Shown here: piece after piece, positions 1 to 8,507 of the stretch
How positions within the stretch are numbered: the stretch's first letter is position 1
Layout: the number at the start of each line of letters is the position of its first letter
Source of the DNA: UBA6016 sp041915365
GTDB taxonomy: Bacteria > Campylobacterota > Campylobacteria > Campylobacterales > UBA6016
DNA: 53,107 nt
Assembly (NCBI GenBank): GCA_041915365.1
Contig: JAYSBP010000015.1
Coordinates: forward strand, 1 to 53,107
Direction of reading: 5' to 3'
Position numbers and translations under genes: made by a program
Notes under the pieces: generated by a model
The model's input: the letters and a program-made list of their open reading frames with translations, nothing else
Databases searched by the model: none
What the model was told of the DNA's origin: nothing

Positions 1-2981
1 TTCCAACTATTACATCGGTAACCGCAAGCAGTAATAGTGCAACAATATCCGGAACGGCAGAGCCCGGAAGCACCGTGAAAATATATAACGGCGGTACTCT
101 AATCGCTACGGTAACGGCAGACGCCGTAACGGGAGCTTTCTCTTATACTGCTACGCTAAGTGACGGCACGTATACGCTAACGGCAAGCGCTACAGATGCG
201 GCCGGAAATATCAGTCAGCTATCGAGTGTTACTACGTTAAATATTGATACCGTATCGCCAAACATTCCAACTATCACATCGGTAACCGCAAGCAGCAATA
301 ATGCAACCGTATCAGGAACGGCAGAGCCTGGAAGCACCGTGAAAATATATAACGGCGGTACTCTAATCGCTACGGTAACGGCAGATGCCGTAACCGGAGT
401 TTTTTCGTATACTTACACTACCGTGCTAAGTGACGGCACGTATACGCTAACGGCAAGCGCTACGGATGCGGCCGGAAATATCAGTCAGCTATCGAGTGTT
501 ACTACATTAAATATTGACACCACATCGCCAAATATTCCAACTATCACATCGGTAACCGCAAGTAGCAATAATCACCCGACAATATCAGGAACGGCAGAGC
601 CAGGAAGCACCGTTAAAATATATAACGGCGGTACTCTAATCGCTACGGTAACGGCGGATGCCGTAACTGGAGCTTTCTCTTATAACGCTACGCTAAGTGA
701 CGGCACCTATACGCTAACGGCAAGCGCTACTGATGCGGCCGGAAATATCAGCCAGCTATCGAGTGTTACTACGTTAAATATTGATACCACATCGCCAAAC
801 ACTCCAACTATCACATCGGTAACCGCAAGTAGCAATAATCACCCGACAATATCAGGAACGGCAGAGCCTGGAAGCACCGTTAAAATATATAACGGTGGTA
901 CTCTAATCGCTACGGTAACGGCAGATGCCGTAACTGGAGCTTTTTCGTATACTTATACTACCGTGCTAAATGACGGCACATATACGCTAACGGCAAGCGC
1001 TACGGATGCGGCCGGAAATATCAGTCAGCTATCGAGTGTTACTACGATGAAGATTGACGTAGGCGGCTATAACTTCTACACAGATTACCAGACAAAGGCG
1101 GCTTCGCTAACAAGCAGCCTCTCATCCGCAACAACATACAGCGTGCCGACTGTCTCAGGAAGCGCTACAACGCAAATGGGAAGTCTAGTGAGCAATAAAG
1201 GCGGTTTTGGCCTTGCTACACTTCAAGATGGAAGCATATTGGCGATAGGAGGGGTATTTAGCAGCGTCTACTTTACAGATGTACAAAAGTATGATCCTGT
1301 GTCAAATACATGGACTGTAATGTCATCTTCATTAAACACGGCAAGAGGTTCGCTAGCCGCAGCTACGCTGCAAGACGGGAGAGTACTGGCAATAGGAGGC
1401 TACTTAAATGGCTCCTATCTCGGTACTGTAGAAATTTATGACCCTACTTTGGATGTCTGGACATATACAGGCTCACTTAATACTGCTAGAGTGGTCGCTG
1501 GCGCAACTACACTTCAAGACGGAAGCGTGCTGCTAATAGGAGGGGTGTCTTTAGGCGCTATAAGCTCCGTGGAGAAATACAATCCATCAACCGGCACGTG
1601 GTCAACAGTAGCATCGATTAGTACTGGTCGTTATGGCCTGAAGGCCGTTACACTTCAAGATGGCAGTGCTCTAGCGATAGGCGGGACTAACGGCACCCTC
1701 TATTACAATACCGTACAAAAATATAATCCAACAACAAACACATGGTCAACAATGGCATCGCTCGGTACCGGCAGAACGGATTTGGCGGCCATTGTGCTTC
1801 AAGACGGAAGCGTACTGGCCATAGGGGGACGAAACGGCACTAGCAGTTATTTGAGTAGTGTAGAAAAATATACACCGTCTCTAAACGTCTGGCAATATCT
1901 AATATCTCTGCCTTTCACATGGTATGGAGGTAATGCCGCCATGTTGCCAAACGGAAATATACTGCTAGTAGGCGGGGCAGCGAGTGGGGTAAATACATAC
2001 CAATACAACTACGGATACACCAATACAAGCTATACATCCCTCCCATATCATAGCGGGATAAACAATGGATACTTCGTAGGATATGAAAACTCCAATATGA
2101 GCGGCAACAGAGTATCTGGCGGCATAAACTCTATGATATTCTCCCAAGAAGGGGTAGCGAGCGGACTTGGCTTGACCACAAATAGCGGAGAACTCAACGG
2201 AGCACTTAGCACATCACTATCATCCGTCGTATCTGGACTAAATAGCTCCACTACTACAATGGACTTTGTGCAGTATGATGGGACAAACCAGACAGCCTCT
2301 TATACATCATCTAGCGACAAGCTAATTTTGGGACAAGTGTCGATTAAATACAATGGAAATACCAGCGTAGGCACTATAGGTTTTCAAACTCTACCCGATA
2401 CCGTAGATGCTACAGGTAACCTATCGACCACAAATCAATATGTATCATGGGGATACTGGGAGGCAAAGGCAGACGCTACAGCCAACAATCCAGCACTTGA
2501 ATACCACGGATGGTGGACAAGCGGAACACCTACGGATGCAAGTGTTGTAAAACAGTTGATAACAAATAGTGCCAATTATAGCTATTCCGGTCACGTTCTG
2601 GGGGATACATACAATGCAAGCGGCAGCATAGACCCGATACTGCTAAATAGCAACAACTCTCTTAATATGAGCATCAACTTTGCAAATGCAAATCCCGTAT
2701 CGGTGACAAAAATGTCGTTTGACACGCAGCAAGGATGGAGCTATAGCCAAAGCTCAAATCTAACGGCACAATCAAGCTCCATATCTACAAATCTATCCAC
2801 CAATACTCAAAGCTTTGCGGCGAGTGTCGGCAATAGCGTAAATACTGCTGATGTGCTAAAGCTGCAAGGTAAGTTTTATGGCTCAAGCGCCAATGCGGTA
2901 GGTGGGGCATTTGCAGGTAGTCTAACGGGTGCTGACGCAGCTCAAAGAGCGGTGCAGGGTGTGTTTAACGCCAAAAGATAA
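1..2981 (+). CDS. Large repetitive surface protein, 3' part (Ig-like repeats, Kelch propeller, TbpB-like C-terminal barrel)
   Basis: The frame is open to the left edge, so the start is missing; about 990 residues are visible. From base 3 to about 1060 there are near-identical 88-91 residue units (TITSVTASSNN, ISGTAEPGSTVKIYNGG, ATDAAGNISQLSSVT), which look like bacterial Ig-like adhesin domains. From about 1190 to 2010 there are five to six Kelch-type blades (LQDGSxLAIGG followed by VxKYxPxxNxW). The C-terminus from about 2240 contains YVSWGYW, GHVLG and the ending GKFYGSSANAVGGAF...GVFNAKR, which resembles the lipocalin-like barrel of transferrin-binding protein B and Slam-exported surface proteins. 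A surface-exposed adhesin or ligand binder is likely. The barrel assignment rests on motif recall only. Confidence 0.8.
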   Translation, partial: PTITSVTASSNSATISGTAEPGSTVKIYNGGTLIATVTADAVTGAFSYTATLSDGTYTLTASATDAAGNISQLSSVTTLNIDTVSPNIPTITSVTASSNNATVSGTAEPGSTVKIYNGGTLIATVTADAVTGVFSYTYTTVLSDGTYTLTASATDAAGNISQLSSVTTLNIDTTSPNIPTITSVTASSNNHPTISGTAEPGSTVKIYNGGTLIATVTADAVTGAFSYNATLSDGTYTLTASATDAAGNISQLSSVTTLNIDTTSPNTPTITSVTASSNNHPTISGTAEPGSTVKIYNGGTLIATVTADAVTGAFSYTYTTVLNDGTYTLTASATDAAGNISQLSSVTTMKIDVGGYNFYTDYQTKAASLTSSLSSATTYSVPTVSGSATTQMGSLVSNKGGFGLATLQDGSILAIGGVFSSVYFTDVQKYDPVSNTWTVMSSSLNTARGSLAAATLQDGRVLAIGGYLNGSYLGTVEIYDPTLDVWTYTGSLNTARVVAGATTLQDGSVLLIGGVSLGAISSVEKYNPSTGTWSTVASISTGRYGLKAVTLQDGSALAIGGTNGTLYYNTVQKYNPTTNTWSTMASLGTGRTDLAAIVLQDGSVLAIGGRNGTSSYLSSVEKYTPSLNVWQYLISLPFTWYGGNAAMLPNGNILLVGGAASGVNTYQYNYGYTNTSYTSLPYHSGINNGYFVGYENSNMSGNRVSGGINSMIFSQEGVASGLGLTTNSGELNGALSTSLSSVVSGLNSSTTTMDFVQYDGTNQTASYTSSSDKLILGQVSIKYNGNTSVGTIGFQTLPDTVDATGNLSTTNQYVSWGYWEAKADATANNPALEYHGWWTSGTPTDASVVKQLITNSANYSYSGHVLGDTYNASGSIDPILLNSNNSLNMSINFANANPVSVTKMSFDTQQGWSYSQSSNLTAQSSSISTNLSTNTQSFAASVGNSVNTADVLKLQGKFYGSSANAVGGAFAGSLTGADAAQRAVQGVFNAKR
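3..1060 (+). repeat. Tandem coding repeats of 264-273 bp
   Basis: The segment encoding IYNGGTLIATVTADAV recurs with the AACGG core at bases 87, 351, 624 and 891, giving unit lengths of 264, 273 and 267 bp. Units differ by small in-frame indels (YTAT versus YTYTTV, SSNN versus SSNNHP) and scattered synonymous changes. The array probably extends left of the window. High identity at DNA level implies recent expansion or ongoing recombination. Confidence 0.9.
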
Positions 2982-2991
2982 TTGCTAGATG

Positions 2992-3013
2992 GCGAGGGGA
3001 CTCAAGCCCTCGC
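2992..3013 (+). terminator. Hairpin after the surface protein gene
   Basis: GCGAGGG (2992-2998) pairs perfectly with CCCTCGC (3007-3013) across an 8-nt loop, 10 bases after the stop codon. No T-tract follows on either strand, so termination efficiency is uncertain. It lies between two convergent genes and could serve both. Confidence 0.45.
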
Positions 3014-3037
3014 ATATGGCGGAAAATGAAAAAGGTA

Positions 3038-3672
3038 TTAATCTCTGCCTTTTCCGTGACCATGGCCGTTACCGTTCCCATTACCTTGGCGGTCATCGTC
3101 ATCGTCACCTTTGTCTTTGCCTTTGTGCTTCTCTTTTTTGTACTTCTTGCCTTTGAAGTCATTATCCATATCGGCATAGCTTTTGCCGCCTCTTCTATAC
3201 TCTATCGCTTCGCTCTCACTCATTCCGTATTTTGATGCAAAGAATTTAGCGTTTACAACTTCGATTACTTCAGCATCTCTTAGTTTTTGACCTTTTTTGT
3301 GATAGCCGTAAGCTTTGCCATACGGAGGCCCTTTGCGTTTTTCTTGCTGAACGACATATATTCTCTCTGGGTCCAATCCAAGAGATATTGTGATATCCCA
3401 CCAATTTTTGCCGTCTGTTTTTAGTTTAGCTATATAATCCGGATTTTTTCCTGATTTTCTAGCCAAAAATAAGCCACGGACAGTTCATCTTCCGATAAAG
3501 AGCGTTTGATTATTCTAATCTCTTCGGTAGGTGCTTTGTAGTACTCCCCAACAGAGAGAGAAAATCCGCTTATACCCTTGTCCGAACCTGACAAGCTCAA
3601 ATCAAAATTGGAAGCGAAAGCCGCACAGCCAAGAAAAGAGGCGGCAACTAGCGAACATGTGAGTTTTTTCAT
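3038..3672 (-). pseudogene. Secreted small protein with a frameshift at a T5 run
   Basis: The first frame starts at ATG 3672 after a good ribosome site (GGAG, 7 nt upstream) and encodes a signal peptide (MKKLTCSLVAASFLGCAAFA) and a mature domain, then stops at 3430. A second frame down to 3038 continues the protein: SEDELSVAYF would read on into LARKSGKNPDYIAKL if one T were added to the TTTTT run at 3465-3469. The continuation ends in a charged tail (DDDDD, GNGNGNGHGHGKG). I do not recognise a named family. It is a single gene broken by a 1-base deletion, a homopolymer sequencing error, or a site of -1 slippage on UUU. A TTG start for a separate second gene is less convincing. Confidence 0.6.
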
Positions 3673-3733
3673 TTTAGTCTCCAAATTATATGGCAAAATC
3701 GTGGCAATCTATGCCTATCACCATTATAAGACT

Positions 3734-4759
3734 TTAGTCTTTATTTATCGTCTTTGCGTACTCTCTTGGGCTCATACCGTACCATTTTTTGAAAGCTCTG
3801 AGAAAAGCACTAAGCTCGGAATACCCAAGACACACGGCAATAGTTGTCGCATCTGCACCCTTTGAGAGATAGTGGAGAGATAGTTTTTGTCTCACCTCCG
3901 ACAGTATAGCGGCAAAACTCGTGTTATCATCTTGTAGTTTTTTTTGCAAACTCCTAGGGTGAATCCCCATTTTTGCGGCAACATCTTGAAGCGAAAACTC
4001 AAACCCATCCATAGATGCCAGTATAAGCCCGGCCACTTCGTCTTTTATGCCACCATGGAAATAAAGGCCGAGCGATTTCTCCGCCTCTGCCTCAAATATT
4101 TTCAAAAGCGACGGATTTTGGTGTATCGTCTCTATCTCAAGAGCCTCTTTTGAAAATATCACCGCATTTTCCTCTTCGCCAAAGTACAGCTTCTCGCCAA
4201 ATATTCGCTTATATTCGCTGATGTCAATCGGCTGTTCGTGTCTGAACGTTGCATACTCCGGCGTTATTTTGGTTGATGCAACTTTGTTTAATAGACTAAT
4301 GGCAGATGAGAGATGAATTTCAGATTGATACTTACCGAGATGTAGCCACTCCGAGCCGTCTTTGATATAAAAGCTTAGTTTGTATCTGTTTTTCGTCTCA
4401 GCCAGCACTGGTTTTAGCGTAGCGCCTATGAGCGGGTAGTATTTGCATAGCTTTTGCAGCGTCTCCCCGATGTTTTTTGAGTGTAGTAGCAAGTAGCCCA
4501 AAATACCGAGCGAATGAGGATTTGCCCACTCTCCCAGCTTGAATGACAAGTTGACGTCGCCAGTGAAGATAGTAGCCGCCTCAAATAGCTCAGTCAAAAA
4601 AGAGGCTCTAACTCTTGCATTTGGCTCTTGGAGCGCACGAGACGAGCTACCCCTATCGCTTAGAAACTTCTCTGCATCAAAGCCGTAAGCTCTTTGCAAA
4701 AACATCAATATATGCCATAAAGCTTCGGCGGCAACCGTTCTATCTTTTTTTGTTCGCAA
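3734..4759 (-). CDS. AraC-family transcriptional regulator
   Basis: This 341-residue protein has an N-terminal ligand-binding or dimerisation region of the PF12625 type (about residues 15-200), with a typical 'GILGYLLLHSKNIGETLQ' stretch, and a C-terminal AraC double helix-turn-helix (about 243-338) containing FSLQDVAAKMGIHPRSLQKKL and IAVCLGYSELSAFLRAFKKWYGMSPREY. The start is TTG at 4759 with AAAGG upstream. It is divergent from cowN with an 84-bp gap, so it may control cowN; that link is inference. The effector cannot be read from sequence. Confidence 0.88.
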   Translation of the reverse strand: MRTKKDRTVAAEALWHILMFLQRAYGFDAEKFLSDRGSSSRALQEPNARVRASFLTELFEAATIFTGDVNLSFKLGEWANPHSLGILGYLLLHSKNIGETLQKLCKYYPLIGATLKPVLAETKNRYKLSFYIKDGSEWLHLGKYQSEIHLSSAISLLNKVASTKITPEYATFRHEQPIDISEYKRIFGEKLYFGEEENAVIFSKEALEIETIHQNPSLLKIFEAEAEKSLGLYFHGGIKDEVAGLILASMDGFEFSLQDVAAKMGIHPRSLQKKLQDDNTSFAAILSEVRQKLSLHYLSKGADATTIAVCLGYSELSAFLRAFKKWYGMSPREYAKTINKD

Positions 4760-4843
4760 AATGTCAACCTTTATTCACAAAAAGTCATTACGTTTTTGTT
4801 TTGCCTATTATACAATCACAAAAACTTGACAAAAGGCGAAAAA

Positions 4844-5146
4844 ATGGGCAAACATGATGCAGGCATAGAGGACAGATATGTTAGTTTTATGAACATAGAC
4901 TGCTACAAGCACGCTTCCGAAGTTATAGATTGCATAATAGAGGTTACCAAAGACCCAAAATACAACAACCCTTTTTGGGATGCCTTCAAGGCAAAAATAC
5001 CAGAAGCTTACTACAACAAAGCACCCGATGAAAAAGTGCTATATCTAGTGTGTGCTTCGGTATTTTATATAGAAGAGTTATTTGAGGATAGCGAGTACGA
5101 ACCGGGGCTTGAAATCATGAGAAAATGTGAGTACGACTGCTGCTAG
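4844..5146 (+). CDS. cowN: CowN-like nitrogenase CO-protection protein
   Basis: The 100-residue protein carries the CowN pattern: DRYVSF near the start, IDCxxxA, NPFWDAF in the centre, a YIEELFE segment and a C-terminal CC pair (EYDCC). CowN lets nitrogenase keep working in the presence of carbon monoxide, so its presence implies a diazotroph. I chose ATG 4844 over an upstream in-frame ATG at 4796 because homologues start just before DRYVSF and an AAAAGGCG ribosome site precedes it. The stop codon TAG lies within CTAG 5143-5146, which is also the stop of the convergent gene. Confidence 0.8.
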   Translation: MGKHDAGIEDRYVSFMNIDCYKHASEVIDCIIEVTKDPKYNNPFWDAFKAKIPEAYYNKAPDEKVLYLVCASVFYIEELFEDSEYEPGLEIMRKCEYDCC

Positions 5147-5541
5147 ATAAACTCGCCGCTATGATATAGCCATCTGCCGTTTTCTTTGACAAAGCGGCTC
5201 TTTTCGTGCAGTATGCCGTCCGAGAGCTTCGCCTTGAACTCCACAAAAGCTTCATCTTCGCCCTCGATAAAATCAAGCACCTCCAGCCCCATAAACTCGG
5301 TAGATTCGCAAAATCTATCTATCTCTTCAGACCACGCTTTTCTGTCGTCTTTATAATCTGGGTTTGTTGAGTGCGTAGTGCGTATGATGTAGCTTGCATC
5401 CCCAGCCGCATACGCAGAGTATCTAGTCACCATGAGCTTTAGTGCGTCCGCTGCATTTGCGCCATCGTGATACACAAAACAACATTTTTTGTATTTTAGC
5501 CGACTGCCGCACGGACATTTCGAGTTTGGGGATAGTTTCAT
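5143..5541 (-). CDS. YchJ-like SEC-C motif protein
   Basis: This 132-residue protein begins with a SEC-C zinc-binding motif (CPCGSRLKYKKCC, residues 9-21), followed by a cystatin/NTF2-like fold typical of the YchJ/UPF0225 family (YSAYAAGDASYI, then GLEVLDFIEGEDEAFVEFKA). The family's role is not established; zinc binding is expected. It ends on the palindromic CTAG shared with the cowN stop. It lies 4 bases downstream of mrr and is probably co-transcribed with it. Confidence 0.85.
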   Translation of the reverse strand: MKLSPNSKCPCGSRLKYKKCCFVYHDGANAADALKLMVTRYSAYAAGDASYIIRTTHSTNPDYKDDRKAWSEEIDRFCESTEFMGLEVLDFIEGEDEAFVEFKAKLSDGILHEKSRFVKENGRWLYHSGEFI

Positions 5542-5545
5542 TTAT

Positions 5546-6445
5546 TTACTCTTCAAAATAATCGCTGTCTATTCTTTTTATCTCATAGCTAGTTTTAACA
5601 GATACGCCAACATTATACTCTATCATCAAATCTGCTAGAGTTAGTCCGTCTATCAAAACTATTTTTGTGCCAGTTATCATTGCGGCGCTGTTTCTAGCCT
5701 GACTTGTAAAATCCGAAGTCGTAATAAAAACACCTTTTCTTGCGCCCTTAAGTTGCAAAGAGCCTATGAAATTGCGTATTTCTACATCGCCAACCGTGTT
5801 TTGCCATCTTTTGGCTTGAATATACACAGACTCCAAGCCTAGCTTATCCTCATTAATGATGCCATCTATTCCGCCGTCACCACTTCTGCCAACAACTCTG
5901 CTCTCACCGATAGAACGACCATATCCCATGGAGGTCAGCAAATCAACAACCAAGCGCTCGAAAAACGCTGGCGAACATGTCTTTATAGTATCCAATAGCT
6001 CCGAAGCGAGAGATGACTTTATGATGTTGTAATTTTCTTCCAGTATTTCTTCTGGTGTTTGTTGGCTTTCCACGTCGGTACTGTTTGAGCCTTGACTATT
6101 TCTTGGTATACTAGCAACTGCACTTTGTTCTTTGGCAAACAAATATTTCAAATCAATTCTTGATGGCTTTTCCCTTAGGCAGTCTCTACCTTTTTCTGTA
6201 ATTCTATATACACCCCTAGATGCTGGTTGCAATAGATTTGCTTTTGCCAAATATGTTTTTGCCCAGCCAGTCCTATTCTTATAAAGCTCCTGACTCCCAC
6301 TCGGAATTAGTATCTTCAAGTCATTTTCATCAAGCTCAAAATGCTTAATTATGAACTCGTATGTTTCTTTTGTTGTATGTTCTTTATTGTCAGAAAAAAA
6401 TTCCAGTAAAGGCAACATTATCGTTTGAAAATCAGGAACAGCCAT
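5546..6445 (-). CDS. mrr: Mrr-type restriction endonuclease (type IV)
   Basis: The 299-residue protein has an N-terminal winged-helix Mrr_N domain (about residues 1-100), a low-complexity Ser/Gln linker, and a C-terminal PD-(D/E)XK nuclease domain (about 155-285). Catalytic signatures are E163 in FFERLVVDLL, D194 in GDGGIDG and Q210-x-K212 in VYIQAKRW. Mrr enzymes cut methylated or foreign DNA. It begins 14 bp after ilvD on the same strand, an unrelated neighbour, consistent with insertion of a solitary defence gene. All catalytic residues are present, so it is probably active. Confidence 0.88.
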   Translation of the reverse strand: MAVPDFQTIMLPLLEFFSDNKEHTTKETYEFIIKHFELDENDLKILIPSGSQELYKNRTGWAKTYLAKANLLQPASRGVYRITEKGRDCLREKPSRIDLKYLFAKEQSAVASIPRNSQGSNSTDVESQQTPEEILEENYNIIKSSLASELLDTIKTCSPAFFERLVVDLLTSMGYGRSIGESRVVGRSGDGGIDGIINEDKLGLESVYIQAKRWQNTVGDVEIRNFIGSLQLKGARKGVFITTSDFTSQARNSAAMITGTKIVLIDGLTLADLMIEYNVGVSVKTSYEIKRIDSDYFEE

Positions 6446-6459
6446 TTATAAATTCCTTT

Positions 6460-8139
6460 TTATAGTTCGGTTTTTAACACCGCTCCACTACTTGCGTTTG
6501 TTACAAGCAGACCGTATCTTTTTAGCCATTTTGAGCTGATATGTTTTTTGTGCTCTTTGAAGCTCTCTCGTCTTGCCTCGATGACCTCTTCACTTAGATT
6601 AGCGTGAAGCATGTGGCTATCGACATCTAAGCTGATTTCGTCACCATCCTCGAGCAGTCCGATGAGTCCACCCTCTGCCGCCTCAGGGCTGATGTGACCG
6701 ATACATGCACCTCTCGTAGCGCCAGAGAATCTACCGTCCGTGATGAGTGCTACCGACTCGCCTAGTCCCATACCCGCTATCAGGCTCGTAGGGGTGAGCA
6801 TCTCTTGCATACCTGGGCCGCCTCTCGGGCCTTCATATCTTATGACTACGACATGTCCCGCAACTACTTTGCCGCCCATGATACCAGCTATCGCTTCGTC
6901 TTGGGAGTTGAAGCATATCGCCTTGCCTGTGAACTTTCTCATACTTGGCTGTATGCCCGCAGTCTTGACGACGCACCCTTGCTCCGCCAGATTGCCAAAT
7001 AGTATTGCCAGTCCGCCAACCGCAGAGTATGCGTTTTCATTCGTGTGGATGATGCTCGTATCTTTGATTTCAGCGCCAGCTATTCTCTCACCGATAGTCT
7101 CGCCCGTGACCGTTAATGCATCTGTTTTCAGGATTTCGCCTCTTTTGCTTACCTCTTTCATGACCGCATTTACACCGCCAGCTTTGCCGATGTCTTCCAT
7201 GTGCACCGTGCTTAGAGATGGGCTTATCTTGGCTATGTGCGCCACACTTCCGGCTATATCATTGATATGCGCTATTGGGAAGTCTACGCCTGCCTCTTTT
7301 GCGATTGCCAACATATGAAGTACCGTATTTGAGCTTCCACCCATTGCCATATCTACAACAAATGCGTTGTGCACCGCTTTTTCGTTGAGGATATTTCTGA
7401 TTTTGTATCTCTCGTCGAGAGCTATCTGCACGACTCTTTTTGCTGCAGTTTTTATCATCTCTATTCTCTCAGGAGTCATGGCAAGTACCGTACCGTTACC
7501 AGGCAGAGCTATACCCATAGCCTCACATAACGTATTCATAGAGTTTGCAGTAAACATCCCGCTACATGAGCCACCGCTTGGGCATGCTTGACACTCTATC
7601 TCATATAGCTCTTCGTCGCTTATCGTGCCGTTATTTTTTTTGCCCACCGCTTCAAATGCAGTCGCAAGATCGATAGGCGTGCCGTCTTTGAGATGTCCCG
7701 CTTTCATAGGACCGCCCGATACAAATACCGTCGGTACATTCACCCTAAGTGCGCCCATTATCATCCCAGGAACTATCTTGTCACAGTTTGGGATGCAGAT
7801 GAGAGCGTCTAGTTTGTGCGCATTCATCACCGTCTCGATACTATCCGCTATCAGCTCACGGCTAGGGAGGCTGTAAAGCATCCCGTCGTGCCCCATAGCT
7901 ATGCCGTCATCCACGCCGATGGTATTAAACTCAAAAGGGACGCCGCCCGCTTCCCTTATCGCTTCTTTGACTATTTTGCCGTACTCTTGGAGGAAAAAAT
8001 GCCCAGGAATGATGTCTATATGGCTGTTTGCCACACCGATGAACGGCTTGTCAAAATCCTCGTCTTTTAGTCCCGTTGCTCTTAGCAAACTTCTATGCGG
8101 GGTCTTCTCCCACCCTTTTTTGATTGTATCGCTTCTCAT
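6460..8139 (-). CDS. ilvD: Dihydroxy-acid dehydratase
   Basis: This enzyme dehydrates 2,3-dihydroxy-isovalerate and 2,3-dihydroxy-3-methylvalerate to the 2-oxo acids of valine/leucine and isoleucine synthesis. The 559-residue length is normal. Fe-S ligands are visible at C119 (IPNCDKIVPGM) and C192 (GSCSGMFTANSM), and the PGHFFL segment at about 45-50 matches the E. coli-type oxygen-sensitive enzyme. Further signatures are VDDGIAMGHDGM and RYEGPRGGPGMQEML. It is divergent from the leucine leader and leuA, which places branched-chain synthesis genes around one intergenic region. Confidence 0.97.
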   Translation of the reverse strand: MRSDTIKKGWEKTPHRSLLRATGLKDEDFDKPFIGVANSHIDIIPGHFFLQEYGKIVKEAIREAGGVPFEFNTIGVDDGIAMGHDGMLYSLPSRELIADSIETVMNAHKLDALICIPNCDKIVPGMIMGALRVNVPTVFVSGGPMKAGHLKDGTPIDLATAFEAVGKKNNGTISDEELYEIECQACPSGGSCSGMFTANSMNTLCEAMGIALPGNGTVLAMTPERIEMIKTAAKRVVQIALDERYKIRNILNEKAVHNAFVVDMAMGGSSNTVLHMLAIAKEAGVDFPIAHINDIAGSVAHIAKISPSLSTVHMEDIGKAGGVNAVMKEVSKRGEILKTDALTVTGETIGERIAGAEIKDTSIIHTNENAYSAVGGLAILFGNLAEQGCVVKTAGIQPSMRKFTGKAICFNSQDEAIAGIMGGKVVAGHVVVIRYEGPRGGPGMQEMLTPTSLIAGMGLGESVALITDGRFSGATRGACIGHISPEAAEGGLIGLLEDGDEISLDVDSHMLHANLSEEVIEARRESFKEHKKHISSKWLKRYGLLVTNASSGAVLKTEL

Positions 8140-8161
8140 TACATTGTCCTATGAAAAAATT

Positions 8162-8191
8162 TTGACAAATTATACAAAAGGGCGGTATAAT
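8162..8191 (+). promoter_or_regulatory. Sigma-70 promoter of the leuL-leuA transcript
   Basis: A perfect -35 TTGACA (8162-8167) is separated by 18 bp from a perfect -10 TATAAT (8186-8191). The predicted start is near 8198, so the Leu-rich peptide at 8222 is in the transcript. Confidence 0.85.
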
Positions 8192-8221
8192 TTCGCCACT
8201 AAAACTAAAAAGGAGCAGAAA

Positions 8222-8305
8222 ATGCGAAACACATTTAACACGCAACAAACTTACACAAAAGCTATGTCTGCACTGCTCCTGCTCTGCCTCTCAACACTAC
8301 TGTAA
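8222..8305 (+). CDS. leuL: Leucine-rich leader peptide of leuA
   Basis: A 27-codon frame starts 7 nt after AAGGAG (8210-8215) and ends in ALLLLCLSTLL, with seven Leu in the last eleven codons. Its place between a strong promoter and leuA is the classic layout of ribosome-mediated attenuation, where stalling at Leu codons under leucine starvation changes downstream RNA folding. The peptide itself has no expected function. The matching terminator/antiterminator pair is less clear than in enterobacteria: a small CCGCA/TGCGG hairpin at 8343-8355 and a large inverted repeat follow. Confidence 0.8.
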   Translation: MRNTFNTQQTYTKAMSALLLLCLSTLL

Positions 8306-8362
8306 AACACAGCCAATTTTTTAATCCGTTGTCAAAACTGCGCCGCAAAATGCGGTCAATAA

Positions 8363-8478
8363 GTTTGTTATAAGAATTTTTGACGAAATGAACGCTTCTG
8401 CAACCATAGGGTCAAAGCTTCAGCTTTGGGGCACCCATGGTGAAGCCTTAGTGAATGAATAAAAATTTTATAACAAAC
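8363..8478 (+). repeat. Long imperfect inverted repeat in the leuA leader
   Basis: The outer arm GTTTGTTATAAGAATTTTT (8363-8381) pairs with 8461-8478 (AAAAATTTTATAACAAAC). Inside are GCTTC (8394-8398) with GAAGC (8442-8446), ACCAT-A-GGGT (8403-8412) with ACCCATGGT (8433-8441), and CAAAGC (8413-8418) with GCTTTG (8423-8428) around a TTCA loop. The whole 116 bp can fold as one rod ending 12 bases before the leuA ribosome site. No clean U-tract follows, so it is not an ordinary terminator. It could be the attenuator or a small palindromic mobile element. The 8306-8507 interval contains no gene. Confidence 0.7.
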
Positions 8479-8507
8479 AAAATGTATAAATTTTTAAGGA
8501 CAAAACA

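Noticed and set aside
3..1060. Regular repeats resembling a CRISPR array
   Set aside because: Units are 264-273 bp, fully coding and in frame; there are no short repeats with unique spacers.
3026..3235. A plus-strand hydrophobic frame of 69 codons
   Set aside because: It is the antisense of the Asp/Lys/Gly-rich tail of the frameshifted gene; its hydrophobicity follows from that.
6740..7318. A 192-codon open frame on the plus strand inside ilvD
   Set aside because: It is antisense to strongly conserved ilvD and arises from its codon bias; no ribosome site or family resemblance.
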